A program made the position numbers and the translations under genes. A DNA stretch of 64,000 nt from contig JAJEDJ010000042.1 of assembly GCA_022821545.1 (NCBI GenBank), forward strand, positions 62,001 to 126,000, given 5' to 3'. The stretch is from Caldilineaceae bacterium (lineage in GTDB: Bacteria > Chloroflexota > Anaerolineae > Caldilineales > Caldilineaceae). Of the stretch, positions 1 through 8,555 are shown piece after piece (within the stretch, counting starts at the first letter, position 1; every line of letters begins with the position of its first letter). The notes under the pieces were generated by a model. It searched no databases, was not told the origin of the DNA, and saw only the letters and a program-made list of their open reading frames with translations.

Positions 1-56
1 TAAATGATAACGCGGCATTGGCTATCTCCGGCGGATTTCCCAGACAATTGAGAGCT

Positions 57-530
57 TCAGTGCTCGCCGTCCTTTGTCTCGTACGGTACCTGCATCAGTT
101 CCAGGACGTAGCCGTCCGGGTCCTCAAAGAAGACAACGTGGACAACGGCCCAACCCAGGTCGAAACTGACCGGCTCCGAAACAAACTTGACGCCTTCTTC
201 ACTAAGTTCCCGGTAAGCGTCGGCCATGTTGGGTACGCCGAAGCAGATGTGGGAGTGGCCCACGTCTCCCAGTTTTCCATCGGACACCTTACCCTGCGGC
301 TGTACATACTCCTGTAAGTCCAGCAGCATCCCGGGCGATTCCGGCGCTTGCAGCCGCACAACCTGCATGACCACGTCTTCCTTTCCCGCCATCTTGGAAA
401 TCGTTTCACCTTCGAGCCGGTGACGTTCTACCTCCTCCATGCCAAGCAGATCCCGGTAGAACGCAAGCGAGCGTTCCATATCGCTCACCGTTACCGAAAC
501 ATGGTCCATCACGTTTACGGAACTGATCAC
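57..530 (-). CDS. VOC-family metalloprotein (glyoxalase/dioxygenase fold)
   Basis: A 157-residue single vicinal-oxygen-chelate domain pair. The likely metal ligands of the fold are visible: His10 in MDHVSVTV, His92/His94 in GHSHICFG and Glu144 in YVLELM, after the usual DPDG turn. The family includes glyoxalase I, extradiol dioxygenases and epimerases, so the substrate cannot be named. The start is GTG, with GGAAGGAG about 8 nt upstream; this Shine-Dalgarno overlaps the stop of the upstream PhyH gene, so the two are almost certainly co-translated. It is the last gene of a minus-strand catabolic block and resembles the VOC proteins at 1554 and 3807, which suggests paralogues. Confidence 0.85.
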   Translation of the reverse strand: MISSVNVMDHVSVTVSDMERSLAFYRDLLGMEEVERHRLEGETISKMAGKEDVVMQVVRLQAPESPGMLLDLQEYVQPQGKVSDGKLGDVGHSHICFGVPNMADAYRELSEEGVKFVSEPVSFDLGWAVVHVVFFEDPDGYVLELMQVPYETKDGEH

Positions 531-533
531 AGT

Positions 534-1325
534 TCACTCCTTCCACGTCCTGTGTGTTTCCAATGATTCCAACTCCGCCAAACGCCGAATCCAACGCTGG
601 TGGCGGGCATCGTCAATGGACCGCCAGTATGGGCCGTACATGGGCCGGCCCGCCTGCGCGAAGACCCTCTGGTTTCCCCGCATCTGCGCCTGGATTGCTC
701 TCTCTGCTTCCGGTGTATCCGGGTCTTCGTAATAGACCACCACGCCTTGCCGTCGGCAGCTGCCGCCGCCGAACGCCGCGTGCCAGAGGGCGACATTGAA
801 TACCAGGACGTCGCCCGGCTGCGATTCGAAAGTGTACGATGGCACTTCCGCCTGGGCAAGGTTGTAAGCATTCTCGGGATCGCGGCTGATCTGGCTGTGG
901 AACGGATCGCGGTGCGAACCGGGGATTACGCGCAGCGCGCCGTTGCTTCCGTCCAGAGGATCCGGGTAGATGCAGAACTTGACGGCCGCGTAGCCCAGCG
1001 ACCTCGTATCCGGGTGCCAATGCGTGTCATCAACATGATAGTTGCCGTCCACGGCAATGGCCAGCACGTCCTTCCCCAGAAGTTGCTCGGCTACGTTAGC
1101 AAAGCGATGATCATCGGCTAAGCCGGCGATAAATGGTGACTTCTCCTCCATGAGCGAGGCGTAGTGGCGGCTCTTGCCGTCGTGCTTGCCTCCTTCAATC
1201 CACGAATCCAGCCCCGCATTGAACTCGCGGCTGTACAGTTCCATCTCTTCTCTTGAAAGAAGCCCGCGGAAGACCAGAAATCCGAAGTCGTTGAACAGGT
1301 TTAGTTGCTGCTGCGACAGTTTCAT
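534..1325 (-). CDS. Phytanoyl-CoA dioxygenase (PhyH) family protein
   Basis: A 263-residue Fe(II)/2-oxoglutarate oxygenase of the PhyH family. The facial triad is readable: His104-x-Asp106 in HWHPDT and His182 in NVALWHAAF, with an Arg pair at 191-192 positioned to bind 2-oxoglutarate. The family hydroxylates varied small molecules, and bacterial members rarely act on phytanoyl-CoA, so the substrate is open. It is directly coupled to the downstream VOC gene (3-nt gap) and has its own promoter in the 228-bp gap upstream. A second, more distant PhyH-family gene lies at 10686. Confidence 0.85.
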   Translation of the reverse strand: MKLSQQQLNLFNDFGFLVFRGLLSREEMELYSREFNAGLDSWIEGGKHDGKSRHYASLMEEKSPFIAGLADDHRFANVAEQLLGKDVLAIAVDGNYHVDDTHWHPDTRSLGYAAVKFCIYPDPLDGSNGALRVIPGSHRDPFHSQISRDPENAYNLAQAEVPSYTFESQPGDVLVFNVALWHAAFGGGSCRRQGVVVYYEDPDTPEAERAIQAQMRGNQRVFAQAGRPMYGPYWRSIDDARHQRWIRRLAELESLETHRTWKE

Positions 1326-1392
1326 TCCAACCCTTTCGTAGAGGTAGGGGCCGTTTACGCCCTGCTGAAAAAAGAATCGGCGAAGGAGCCGG

Positions 1393-1422
1393 AGTATAGC
1401 ATCCTGATTCGCGGACCGTCAA
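1393..1422 (-). promoter_or_regulatory. Sigma70-type promoter for the PhyH-VOC unit
   Basis: Minus strand: -35 TTGACG (1422-1417), 18-bp spacer, extended -10 TGCTATACT with the hexamer at 1398-1393. It lies about 60 nt upstream of the PhyH start. Both hexamers are 5/6 matches, and the TGn extension strengthens the call. Confidence 0.6.
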
Positions 1423-1504
1423 GCAAAGTTTTCGTGAAGCGAAGCCTACCGGTGCGGCTATCGACCGCCATCACCAACCCGGAAATAGCCTCGGACACCT
1501 ACCT

Positions 1505-1525
1505 GGGGAAACACGCCGCTTCCCC
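1505..1525 (-). other. Stem-loop after the VOC gene at 1554
   Basis: GGGGAA and TTCCCC arms around a 9-nt loop, just after the stop of the 1554-2003 gene on the minus strand. No T-run follows, so it may be a weak terminator or 3'-end stabiliser. The rest of 1326-1553 holds only the PhyH promoter. Confidence 0.3.
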
Positions 1526-1553
1526 TTAACTCGCCGTCAGAATTCGGCCCGAA

Positions 1554-2003
1554 TCAATGTTCGTACTCTTCCATCAACTCGACAAGATTGCCGTCCGGGT
1601 CGTAGCAGAAGCAGACGCTGACAGAGCCTTCCGTCAACTCAAAGTTGACCGGCCCCGAGATGAACTCAACGCCGGCTTCGGTCAAGGCATTCACCGCTGC
1701 CGGCAGGTCTTCCACCGTTAGTGCGAAGTGGCAGGAGCCAACCGAGCCCATCGGCGTGACGTGCTTACTTCCTGGCGGCGCAAAATACTCGAGCAGGTCG
1801 ATCAGAATCTGGGGCGTATCCGCGGCCGCCAAGCGCGTTGACTGTGCGCGTGAACCTTGCATTCCACCGGCCATGTCGCACTTCTCGCCTTCCAGCTGGT
1901 GCTGCTCAACTTGCCGCAGCCCCAGTTTGCCGACATAAAAATCCAGGGCCTTCTCCGTGTCGCTGACCGTGATGGCAACGTGATCAAACGCTTTGACCTT
2001 CAT
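1554..2003 (-). CDS. VOC-family metalloprotein
   Basis: A 149-residue VOC protein. His8 (FDHVAITV), His92 (SCHFALTV) and Glu142 (NLVELM) occupy the expected metal-ligand places, and the DPDGN turn precedes the last strand. The central segment ILIDLLEYFAPPG parallels MLLDLQEYVQPQG of the gene at 57, which supports a duplication. It lies 45 bp after the SDR gene on the same strand and is probably co-transcribed with it. A metal-dependent lyase, isomerase or dioxygenase activity is likely by family; the substrate is unknown. Confidence 0.85.
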   Translation of the reverse strand: MKVKAFDHVAITVSDTEKALDFYVGKLGLRQVEQHQLEGEKCDMAGGMQGSRAQSTRLAAADTPQILIDLLEYFAPPGSKHVTPMGSVGSCHFALTVEDLPAAVNALTEAGVEFISGPVNFELTEGSVSVCFCYDPDGNLVELMEEYEH

Positions 2004-2048
2004 CGCTGTACTCTCCTTTTTTGTGGCATCCGGGGCGATGCTTCGGCG

Positions 2049-2867
2049 TCAGGCAAAGTTGCCGCTCGCCCGGCGCAAATATCTGGCCGCGCCTTCTCGA
2101 AGTTGACGGTCTGAGGGCTGGATTGCCGTCGCCCCTCCATCCACCATGAGGACGGCCGCAGTGATATAAGAGGCCTCATCACTGGCAAGAAACAGGATGG
2201 CATTGGCTACTTCCTCTGGCTCGGCGAAGCGGGAAAACATGGTCATGGCCGCGTACGAAGCGACATTTTCCGCCGGCGTGCGCGCCATCATCGGCGTGTT
2301 CATCCCGGTTGGGCAAACCACGTTGGCGCGAATGCCGTCTTCGCCGCAGTCCTGTGCCAGGCAACGGGCCATGCCGATGAGACCATGTTTGGATGTGTTG
2401 TAATCCGCCTGCAGCTCGTTTGCCACCACGCCGGACATCGATGAAACAAAGACGACGCTGCCGCCGCCCTGGCTCCGCATCGGAGGGATCACGTACTTCG
2501 AGCACAGAAATGGCCCCTTGAGATTCACCCGCATTACCCGGTCCCACTCCTCTTCGTCGATCTCAGCGATATGTTTGCCGCTGCCAAATGTGGCGGCGTT
2601 GTTCACCAGGATGTCGATGCGGCCATATTCGGCCAGAGTGTCCGCCGCCATCCGTTCAGCATCGTCGGCTACGCTGACGTCGACGACAACTGCCGTCGCC
2701 TCGCCGTCGCCTGATCTAATGGCCTCAACCGTGTCATGGGCGGTTTCCCGGTTCATGTCAGCCGCGACTACCTTGGCCCCCTCTGCCGCGAATCTTAGCG
2801 CAGTCGACCGGCCCAGGCCCTGGCCCGCCCCCGTTACGATAGCGACTTTACCTTGCAATCGGCCCAT
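2049..2867 (-). CDS. SDR-family NAD(P)-dependent oxidoreductase
   Basis: A 272-residue classical short-chain dehydrogenase/reductase. Visible motifs: TGAGQGLG cofactor loop (12-19), NNAA (89-92), catalytic Ser142/143, and Tyr156-x3-Lys160 in YNTSK. Asp37 after strand 2 (VVAADMN) favours NAD(H) over NADP(H). It would interconvert an alcohol and a ketone of a small metabolite. It sits between the MBL-fold gene and a VOC gene in the same-strand catabolic block, so a shared pathway is likely but not proven. Confidence 0.9.
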   Translation of the reverse strand: MGRLQGKVAIVTGAGQGLGRSTALRFAAEGAKVVAADMNRETAHDTVEAIRSGDGEATAVVVDVSVADDAERMAADTLAEYGRIDILVNNAATFGSGKHIAEIDEEEWDRVMRVNLKGPFLCSKYVIPPMRSQGGGSVVFVSSMSGVVANELQADYNTSKHGLIGMARCLAQDCGEDGIRANVVCPTGMNTPMMARTPAENVASYAAMTMFSRFAEPEEVANAILFLASDEASYITAAVLMVDGGATAIQPSDRQLREGAARYLRRASGNFA

Positions 2868-2908
2868 ATGCTCGTCCCTCCAGGCCTGGAACCTTAATTT
2901 ATTCAGAG

Positions 2909-3706
2909 TTACGCGCCGTTCCTGGCGGGCACGTGCAGAGAGTCGCCGACAAGAAGAATCTGGATGTCGAACTCCCGTTGCTGCCGGTGGTAAAGTTCAA
3001 ATAGCTTGCCGATATCTCCCGTATGGTTGCGCCAGAACTCCCAGTGGAACGGCAGAAGCGTCCTGGGTCCGAGCTTCTGCGCCACCGTCATGAGCTCCTC
3101 TATCCCCATATACCATGTCCGGCCAAAAGCCAGCAGTGCCAGGTCGAGGTCATGTTCTGCTCCAATCTCCTCCATGGCCGGACCGTCCCACGTATCGCCG
3201 GAAACAAAGAGCTTCGTGCCGCCGGAGGACAAGACGAAAGTCACCGCATGAGGCTCGTTTGGGTCGTAGGAAGGATAGACCTGGAACTCTACGTCGCGAA
3301 AGCTGAATGAATCGCCTGGCGCCACCTCGCGGATGCGGTCGTCGGCGATTCCGAACTCGCGCATAAGTTTCGCCGAAGACGTGGGCGCGATGCAGAAAGC
3401 GTCGGTGTTGCTGACGATCGGAACCAGCGTGCCGTCGTGGCAGTGGTCTACGTGATCATGGGTGGAGATGATGATGTCGGCAACGCTTACCTCATCGGGT
3501 TTGACAGGAATGGCCGTGGCTCGGTAGGCGTCCGGAACCGCGTCGTCGGGCGTGCCGTAAGAGTAGGGATCGATCCAAATCATCGTCTCCGGAGTGCGGT
3601 AGACGAAGCTCGGCCCTCCCAGCGACCAGAACAGGATGCCGTCGTCAACCGTTCGCCCCTCCAGTTCATCCAAAAAAGTCTTGGGCCAGAATGCTACGTC
3701 TCGCAT
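2909..3706 (-). CDS. MBL-fold metallo-hydrolase (UlaG-like)
   Basis: A 265-residue metallo-beta-lactamase-fold protein. The metal motif H-x-H-x-D-H is at 83-88 (STHDHVDHCHDG), and further ligand candidates are in FVSGDTWDG and the C-terminal LLPFHWEFW. The closest described group is the UlaG/L-ascorbate-6-phosphate-lactonase-like set, which opens lactones or phosphoesters; that assignment is by fold and neighbourhood only. Its place beside sugar import and SDR genes would suit a lactonase step in sugar or sugar-acid breakdown. Confidence 0.8.
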   Translation of the reverse strand: MRDVAFWPKTFLDELEGRTVDDGILFWSLGGPSFVYRTPETMIWIDPYSYGTPDDAVPDAYRATAIPVKPDEVSVADIIISTHDHVDHCHDGTLVPIVSNTDAFCIAPTSSAKLMREFGIADDRIREVAPGDSFSFRDVEFQVYPSYDPNEPHAVTFVLSSGGTKLFVSGDTWDGPAMEEIGAEHDLDLALLAFGRTWYMGIEELMTVAQKLGPRTLLPFHWEFWRNHTGDIGKLFELYHRQQREFDIQILLVGDSLHVPARNGA

Positions 3707-3806
3707 AGTTAGTCCTCTGAAAGAAAACGACGCCCGGCAAAGGTCGCCGCCGGATAAAGGAAACTACATGACTGTGTGCCTTCAATTCCAATTCTGAGCT
3801 GTCAGG

Positions 3807-4316
3807 TCAGGCGGAACTCCAACTGAAGTCGTGCGGCGCCTGTTCCCCCGTTCCGACCTCGTTCAGTTCCAGCAGATTGCCGTCCGGATCGTAGAAGAAG
3901 AGTACGTGCCAATCGCCCTCGCCTTCGAAACGTACCGGAGGCGAAACTATCTCCACGCCCGCAGCCTTCAGGCGTTCGTAGGTAGCCGGCACATCCTCGA
4001 CGCCAAAACAGAAATGCGCGCTGGGCACATGGTGTAACGGCTGCCGTCCGGTCGGGCTTTCAGGGTTGATCCACTGAATCAGGTCAAAAGTGAAGCCCTG
4101 TTCCGAGGTGCGCGTATGACCGTTTACGCCGCCCGGCGGGCGCAGACGGTACTCGCGCATATGCACGTTCGACATAGCTGTCATCTCGTCAATGGGCCCG
4201 CCGTCGTGTTCCTCGGGCGACACGACCTCCATGCCCAGAATATCCCGGTAAAAGTGCAGAGACTTTTCCAGATCACTAACCATTATTGCTACGTGATCAA
4301 TCGTAATGCCTTTCAT
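3807..4316 (-). CDS. VOC-family metalloprotein
   Basis: A 169-residue VOC protein. I start it at ATG 4316 (MKGITIDHVAIMV) because GGAAGAGGAC lies directly upstream; the open frame continues to 4391 but that segment does not resemble the family. Likely metal ligands are His8, His101 (SAHFCFGV) and Glu150 (NLLELN). It carries a longer central loop than its two neighbours at 57 and 1554, including GGVNGHTRTSEQGF before the FDLIQW strand. It is the third VOC paralogue in 4.3 kb. Function beyond the fold is unknown. Confidence 0.85.
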   Translation of the reverse strand: MKGITIDHVAIMVSDLEKSLHFYRDILGMEVVSPEEHDGGPIDEMTAMSNVHMREYRLRPPGGVNGHTRTSEQGFTFDLIQWINPESPTGRQPLHHVPSAHFCFGVEDVPATYERLKAAGVEIVSPPVRFEGEGDWHVLFFYDPDGNLLELNEVGTGEQAPHDFSWSSA

Positions 4317-4439
4317 CTTCGTCCTCTTCCGCGAATTGTGCGCCTGCAAGGATTCCCCTCGCATTTTCCCATTTTCATCCAAGACTTGCAACCGCTCGGG
4401 AACCGTGTCCCCGGCAAGAAAACTGGGAAAGGCTGAAGG

Positions 4440-6143
4440 TCAGGAGGTCCTTTGCAGCCACCGTTTGGCCCTGTCGAGGACCAGTTGCGCAAGGGCGCTG
4501 TCCGTCCTTACCTGTTTGTCGGTGAGCACAAGCGTAGGGATGACGTCGAGTCTCTCGAAAAACGCCTGCCAGGCGCGAAACTTCCTTTCGGACCACCAGA
4601 TCCGGGGGTGCGGGAATGTCCAGACGCCGCGCCTCGGTTCGGGCCCGATCGAGCCGGAGGAGCCGTAACTGAGCATGTAATTGCCCAGAAGACGGCGGTA
4701 CATTTCGGCGTTGACCAGTTCGTCCAACTGGCTGCCGTCGTGTCCCAGCGCCATGTCGATCCACAGAATTTCACCCTGTCCTGACGAGAGCGCGTACATA
4801 CCGGCCACCCATTCCGATGTTCCTTCGCCGGTGAAGAGTGCGCCGGGGAACGCAGCCTGCAGCTCTTCAAACAGGAGGCCCACGCCTCGCATGTGATCAT
4901 GGTGGAGATCGTTGATGGGGAAAGCCGATTGGTCCAGGTGGAAGGCGTCAACCGCATAGTCGTTAACGAGGCGGCCGATACAGTCGACCATCAGCTTTCG
5001 GAACTCCGGCGCATCGGGCGAAATATAGGCGAAGGTCGGCTCTATGTTTTCATCCTTGTCGTAGTCGACCTCCCAGAAGACAGGCCGTCCGAAAAGATCA
5101 TGGATCTGGTGCTGCTCAAATTGAGGGTAAAGCGGGTGGTCCAGGGCCATGCCCCAGACGTTCATGTGTACCAGCACCTTGAATCCGAGGGAGTGGGCCG
5201 ACGTCATGAAGCGGGCGAAACCCTCCGGTCCCCCCAACTCCTCGCCGGGCAGATTGTCCGGCACGTGGTAGTCAACGCGGCCTTCATGGCCCAGCACTTT
5301 GATCAGCGTGCGCTCCGGCGGGAAAATCTGCGCGAGTTCATGCAGCCGCGCCTCCATTTCCGCGAAGGTATGGCACATCTTGCCGTCTGAAGTAACGCCG
5401 TGCAGGATGGCCATGAAAGCAACCCGGCGCAGCCATTCGGGCACGTCACGCCTCCGGTCGAATGGGGTCAAGTCGTAGGCCTTTTCCATCCACTCGACGT
5501 AGGGATCGACGGCGTCCTGCCACGACGAGACGCGATCGATGTGCCAGGTCGGGGAAGTGTGCTCGCCGCTTAGCTTGAAGGCGTTCTCTTCCGACATAAG
5601 GTGGATTTCAAGACTGTCTTCGGCGCGGTATGCCCAGAAGCGCTTGAAGCGGGGGGGATGTTCATTTGAGCGTATACAGACGGTTTCTTCCTCGCCCTCG
5701 ATCAAAATGAACTGCGCGGCCATGCCGGGAATGGGGCCGACCGGAAAGGCGATGCCGGTTTCTCCGCCGCGTCCTCGCACCGGGTAGGCGCCATGGGGAA
5801 ATACGAAGCACTGCCCCGCAGATTCGCTGATCTCCCATCGCAAGCCCGGTGGCGTCACGACCTTGCCGTAGGGGAGAGACTCGACAAACACCTTGATCCC
5901 CTTGATCGGTTCCGAATGTTCAGCTCGGGCCTGCCAGCTGACGGTCTGCGAACCGCTCGAGAATGAGACCTCAAACAGCGCGGCGACGCGCCCGCTGTCA
6001 TCTCCGTAACTCACCTCCTGTGTACGGTAGATGAGGCGTTCTCCCTCCTGTACGGGCGCGGAGAACTCGGCTGTGTAGGCGTTGCCGGTCGTCAGGACCT
6101 GGAATAGAAAAGTATAGCCTCCAAAGCTGATGCGGCTGGCCAC
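4440..6143 (-). CDS. Putative glycoside hydrolase-like TIM-barrel protein (DUF6259-like)
   Basis: 567 residues with an N-terminal beta-rich region (about 1-230) and a C-terminal barrel. VDAFHLDQSAFP has the look of a retaining glycosidase nucleophile strand, and LFTGEGTSEW offers a candidate acid/base Glu. No signal peptide is seen, so it would act in the cytoplasm on an imported saccharide. It follows the sugar-binding protein gene by 108 bp, separated by a stem-loop, which supports a role in processing the imported sugar. I cannot place it in a named GH family with certainty; the DUF6259 resemblance is from memory. Confidence 0.6.
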   Translation of the reverse strand: MASRISFGGYTFLFQVLTTGNAYTAEFSAPVQEGERLIYRTQEVSYGDDSGRVAALFEVSFSSGSQTVSWQARAEHSEPIKGIKVFVESLPYGKVVTPPGLRWEISESAGQCFVFPHGAYPVRGRGGETGIAFPVGPIPGMAAQFILIEGEEETVCIRSNEHPPRFKRFWAYRAEDSLEIHLMSEENAFKLSGEHTSPTWHIDRVSSWQDAVDPYVEWMEKAYDLTPFDRRRDVPEWLRRVAFMAILHGVTSDGKMCHTFAEMEARLHELAQIFPPERTLIKVLGHEGRVDYHVPDNLPGEELGGPEGFARFMTSAHSLGFKVLVHMNVWGMALDHPLYPQFEQHQIHDLFGRPVFWEVDYDKDENIEPTFAYISPDAPEFRKLMVDCIGRLVNDYAVDAFHLDQSAFPINDLHHDHMRGVGLLFEELQAAFPGALFTGEGTSEWVAGMYALSSGQGEILWIDMALGHDGSQLDELVNAEMYRRLLGNYMLSYGSSGSIGPEPRRGVWTFPHPRIWWSERKFRAWQAFFERLDVIPTLVLTDKQVRTDSALAQLVLDRAKRWLQRTS

Positions 6144-6188
6144 GAAGCTTCTCCTCTCGTCAAAGGGGTTGGGCAGAGCGGGATAAGC

Positions 6189-6215
6189 GAAGGTGCGGCA
6201 ACGGGCCGCACCTTC
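6189..6215 (-). repeat. Intercistronic 11-bp perfect stem-loop
   Basis: Arms 6189-6199 and 6205-6215 (GAAGGTGCGGC / GCCGCACCTTC) pair perfectly around a 5-nt loop. It lies between the binding-protein stop and the hydrolase start and no T-run follows on the minus strand. Such stem-loops after binding-protein genes often raise binding-protein mRNA relative to downstream genes. Confidence 0.6.
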
Positions 6216-6251
6216 AGGCTACGATGAAAGTAAACAGTGAGCCCCGGGCGC

Positions 6252-7583
6252 CTAGCTGGCTGCGTAGGACTTGTCCAGGCAGGACTGGGCCTCCGCCGCC
6301 GCCTCCTGAACGAGGGCCTCCAGGGGCCGTTCTTCGTTCTCGATGTAACGGGTCCAGATGCCTGAAAATTGCGGGTGGACGCAGTCCCAGTGGAATTCCG
6401 TTCTCAGGTAGTTGGGCACCTTGGTGGGCAGTTGGGCCTGTTCCCAGAATTTGCTCAGAACGGGGTCCTTATCCCAGCCCAGGTTGAGCCAGGTCTGCGG
6501 CGTCGGCGGCGTCCATGAGCCCACCTCGGCGGCAATCTGGCTGCCTTCCACGCCGCTGATGTACTTCATCAACTTCCAGCTGGCCTCTTTTTCCTGTGAA
6601 CCGGTCCACATGTAATACTGTACCGAGTCCCCCCAGGCGAACGACTCGCCGCCCTCGCGAACGGGAACGGAGACCATATCCCACTCGAATGGGACCTCTT
6701 TCAGGTCCACCAGGTTCCAGCCTGATGCTGGGCACATGCCTACCTTGCCCGACCCGAATGCAAATGGTCCGAGCGCTTCCTGCTGAGAACCGGACGGCGC
6801 TACGCCATGCTCGACCTCCAGGCCGAGAACCCACTGGATGGCCTCGATCGACGTTGGCGTGTCCAGTAGACCTTGTACCTGCCGACCGTTCTCACTCACG
6901 ATTTCAAATCCCATATTCCAGCAGAAGGCCGAGTCCCAAAGGAGTGTGCCCGGGCCGGAAATCAGCGTTCCCCAGGTGCCCTGCTCTTCATCCGTGAGGG
7001 CGATACAGGCGGCCAGATAGTCGTCTATCGTCCAGCCCTCCACCGGCAGCGGCACGCCCATCTCATTGAAGAGACTGGCATTGTAGCCAACCATCCCCCA
7101 GACGCCGTCCCGCGGCGTGCTGTACATCCGTCCCTCGTAGGTTGCCCGCTCGATGCAGATCGGGAACCACATCTCCTCCGCCTGAATTGCGTCGCCCTCG
7201 AGCATCGGCGTCACGTCTTCAATGAATCCGCGGCGGGCAAAGTCGGTAGCGTAATAAAAGACCCAGACGTCCGGCCCCGTGTCGCCGGCAATCATTGCCA
7301 GTATCTTTTCGGCGAAGCCCCCCTCCGGTACATCCTGCACGTCGACCTGGATGTCAGGATTCTGGTCCATGAACGCGGCCGCCATGTCGATATAAGCGGG
7401 CTGCCAGTCGAGAACGTCCGGGTTCCACCAGGAGATGGTCGTAGCGGCAGCATCCGGTGCTGCTGCCTCTTCTCCCGCCGCGCCCGGTGCAACCGCCGCG
7501 CAGGCTGCCAGTAAGCTGCCGGCCCCCGCCAGCGCTCCCAATCGCAGAAAATCTCGGCGACTCTGTTGCGCGTGAACTTTCAT
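6252..7583 (-). CDS. Sugar ABC transporter substrate-binding lipoprotein
   Basis: 443 residues. The N terminus has both a twin-arginine motif (SRRDFLRL, 8-15) and a lipobox ending at Cys28 (LLAAC), so it is probably exported folded by Tat and lipid-anchored outside the membrane. The mature part (TISWWNPDVLDWQPAY..., many Trp) is typical of the family-1 carbohydrate-binding proteins (MalE/UgpB type). GGGAGG lies before the ATG. It is third in the order permease-permease-binding protein; no ATPase gene is nearby, so a shared MsmK/UgpC-type ATPase elsewhere is expected. The ligand is not evident. Confidence 0.9.
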   Translation of the reverse strand: MKVHAQQSRRDFLRLGALAGAGSLLAACAAVAPGAAGEEAAAPDAAATTISWWNPDVLDWQPAYIDMAAAFMDQNPDIQVDVQDVPEGGFAEKILAMIAGDTGPDVWVFYYATDFARRGFIEDVTPMLEGDAIQAEEMWFPICIERATYEGRMYSTPRDGVWGMVGYNASLFNEMGVPLPVEGWTIDDYLAACIALTDEEQGTWGTLISGPGTLLWDSAFCWNMGFEIVSENGRQVQGLLDTPTSIEAIQWVLGLEVEHGVAPSGSQQEALGPFAFGSGKVGMCPASGWNLVDLKEVPFEWDMVSVPVREGGESFAWGDSVQYYMWTGSQEKEASWKLMKYISGVEGSQIAAEVGSWTPPTPQTWLNLGWDKDPVLSKFWEQAQLPTKVPNYLRTEFHWDCVHPQFSGIWTRYIENEERPLEALVQEAAAEAQSCLDKSYAAS

Positions 7584-7634
7584 ACTGTCCTCCCTTTTGG
7601 GTTTGTGAGTAATGCCTCAGCGTTTATGAATGAA

Positions 7635-8555
7635 TCAGCCCTTCAAGCCAACGGAGGCGATGCCGCCAATCAGCTTGTTCTGGGCAAGAAAATAGACGAC
7701 GAGAGTGGGTAGGACCGCCAGCAGAGAAGCCGCCATCAACACGTTATAGTCAGTGCGATTTCGCCCCCGCAGCAGATTCAGACCCAGTGCGATTGTATAC
7801 TTCGTGTTTTCGTTCAGATAGATCAACGGCCCGAGGAAGTCGTTCCATACCCCAATGAAGGTGAAAACGACAACGATTACCAGGGGCGGAATGCAGAGAG
7901 GCAAAAGAATGAAAAACAGAACCTGGAACGTATTGCAGCCATCCATGCGCGCGGCGTCGTCCAGGTCGAACGGGATCGACATCAGGTACTGGCGCATCAG
8001 AAAGATGAAGAATGCGCTCCCGGTGAAGGCCGGCACCGTGAGCGGCAGGAAGGTGTTTATCCAACCGAAGAGCTTGAACAGGATGAAGGTAGGAATCAGG
8101 GTCACCTGGTAGGGGATCATTAGCGTGGCAATCAACAGGATGAACAGCAGATCGCGTCCCGGGAAGCGCATGCGCGCGAAACCGAAGGCAACAAGACTTG
8201 TCGAGAACACCTGCCCCAATACATTCCAAAAGACGATGATCATGGTGTTCTGGAAAAAGAGCAGCACCGGGGCAATCTCAAATATGCGGGGAAAATGTTC
8301 CCAGACAACAGGATTCGGAATCCATTCGGGGGGAAAGAGCCACGTCTGGGCGCGGCTCTTGATCGAAGTCGAGACCATCCACAACATCGGGATCAGGAAG
8401 ACAAGCGACAGCAGCGTCATGAAGAGATGCGCTGTGACACTGACAACCCGGCTCCGCACACGCCGATTCCAACGCAGCTGACTGAGCCAGCCGCCTCTGT
8501 GCGTCGTAGACGATTGTACATTCATCGGAGGTCTCTCACCCTTGGCTTCATCCAT
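7635..8555 (-). CDS. Carbohydrate ABC transporter permease (MalG-type)
   Basis: 306 residues, about six membrane spans, with the ATPase-contact EAA loop at LDDAARMDGCNTFQVLFFILLPL. This is the CUT1 MalG/UgpE-like inner-membrane subunit. The ATG at 8555 overlaps the upstream permease by 8 nt, but its GGAGG directly touches the ATG; an in-frame ATG at 8525 (MNVQSS) is an alternative start. Both would keep all membrane spans. It pairs with the permease at 8548 and the binding protein at 6252. Confidence 0.9.
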   Translation of the reverse strand: MDEAKGERPPMNVQSSTTHRGGWLSQLRWNRRVRSRVVSVTAHLFMTLLSLVFLIPMLWMVSTSIKSRAQTWLFPPEWIPNPVVWEHFPRIFEIAPVLLFFQNTMIIVFWNVLGQVFSTSLVAFGFARMRFPGRDLLFILLIATLMIPYQVTLIPTFILFKLFGWINTFLPLTVPAFTGSAFFIFLMRQYLMSIPFDLDDAARMDGCNTFQVLFFILLPLCIPPLVIVVVFTFIGVWNDFLGPLIYLNENTKYTIALGLNLLRGRNRTDYNVLMAASLLAVLPTLVVYFLAQNKLIGGIASVGLKG

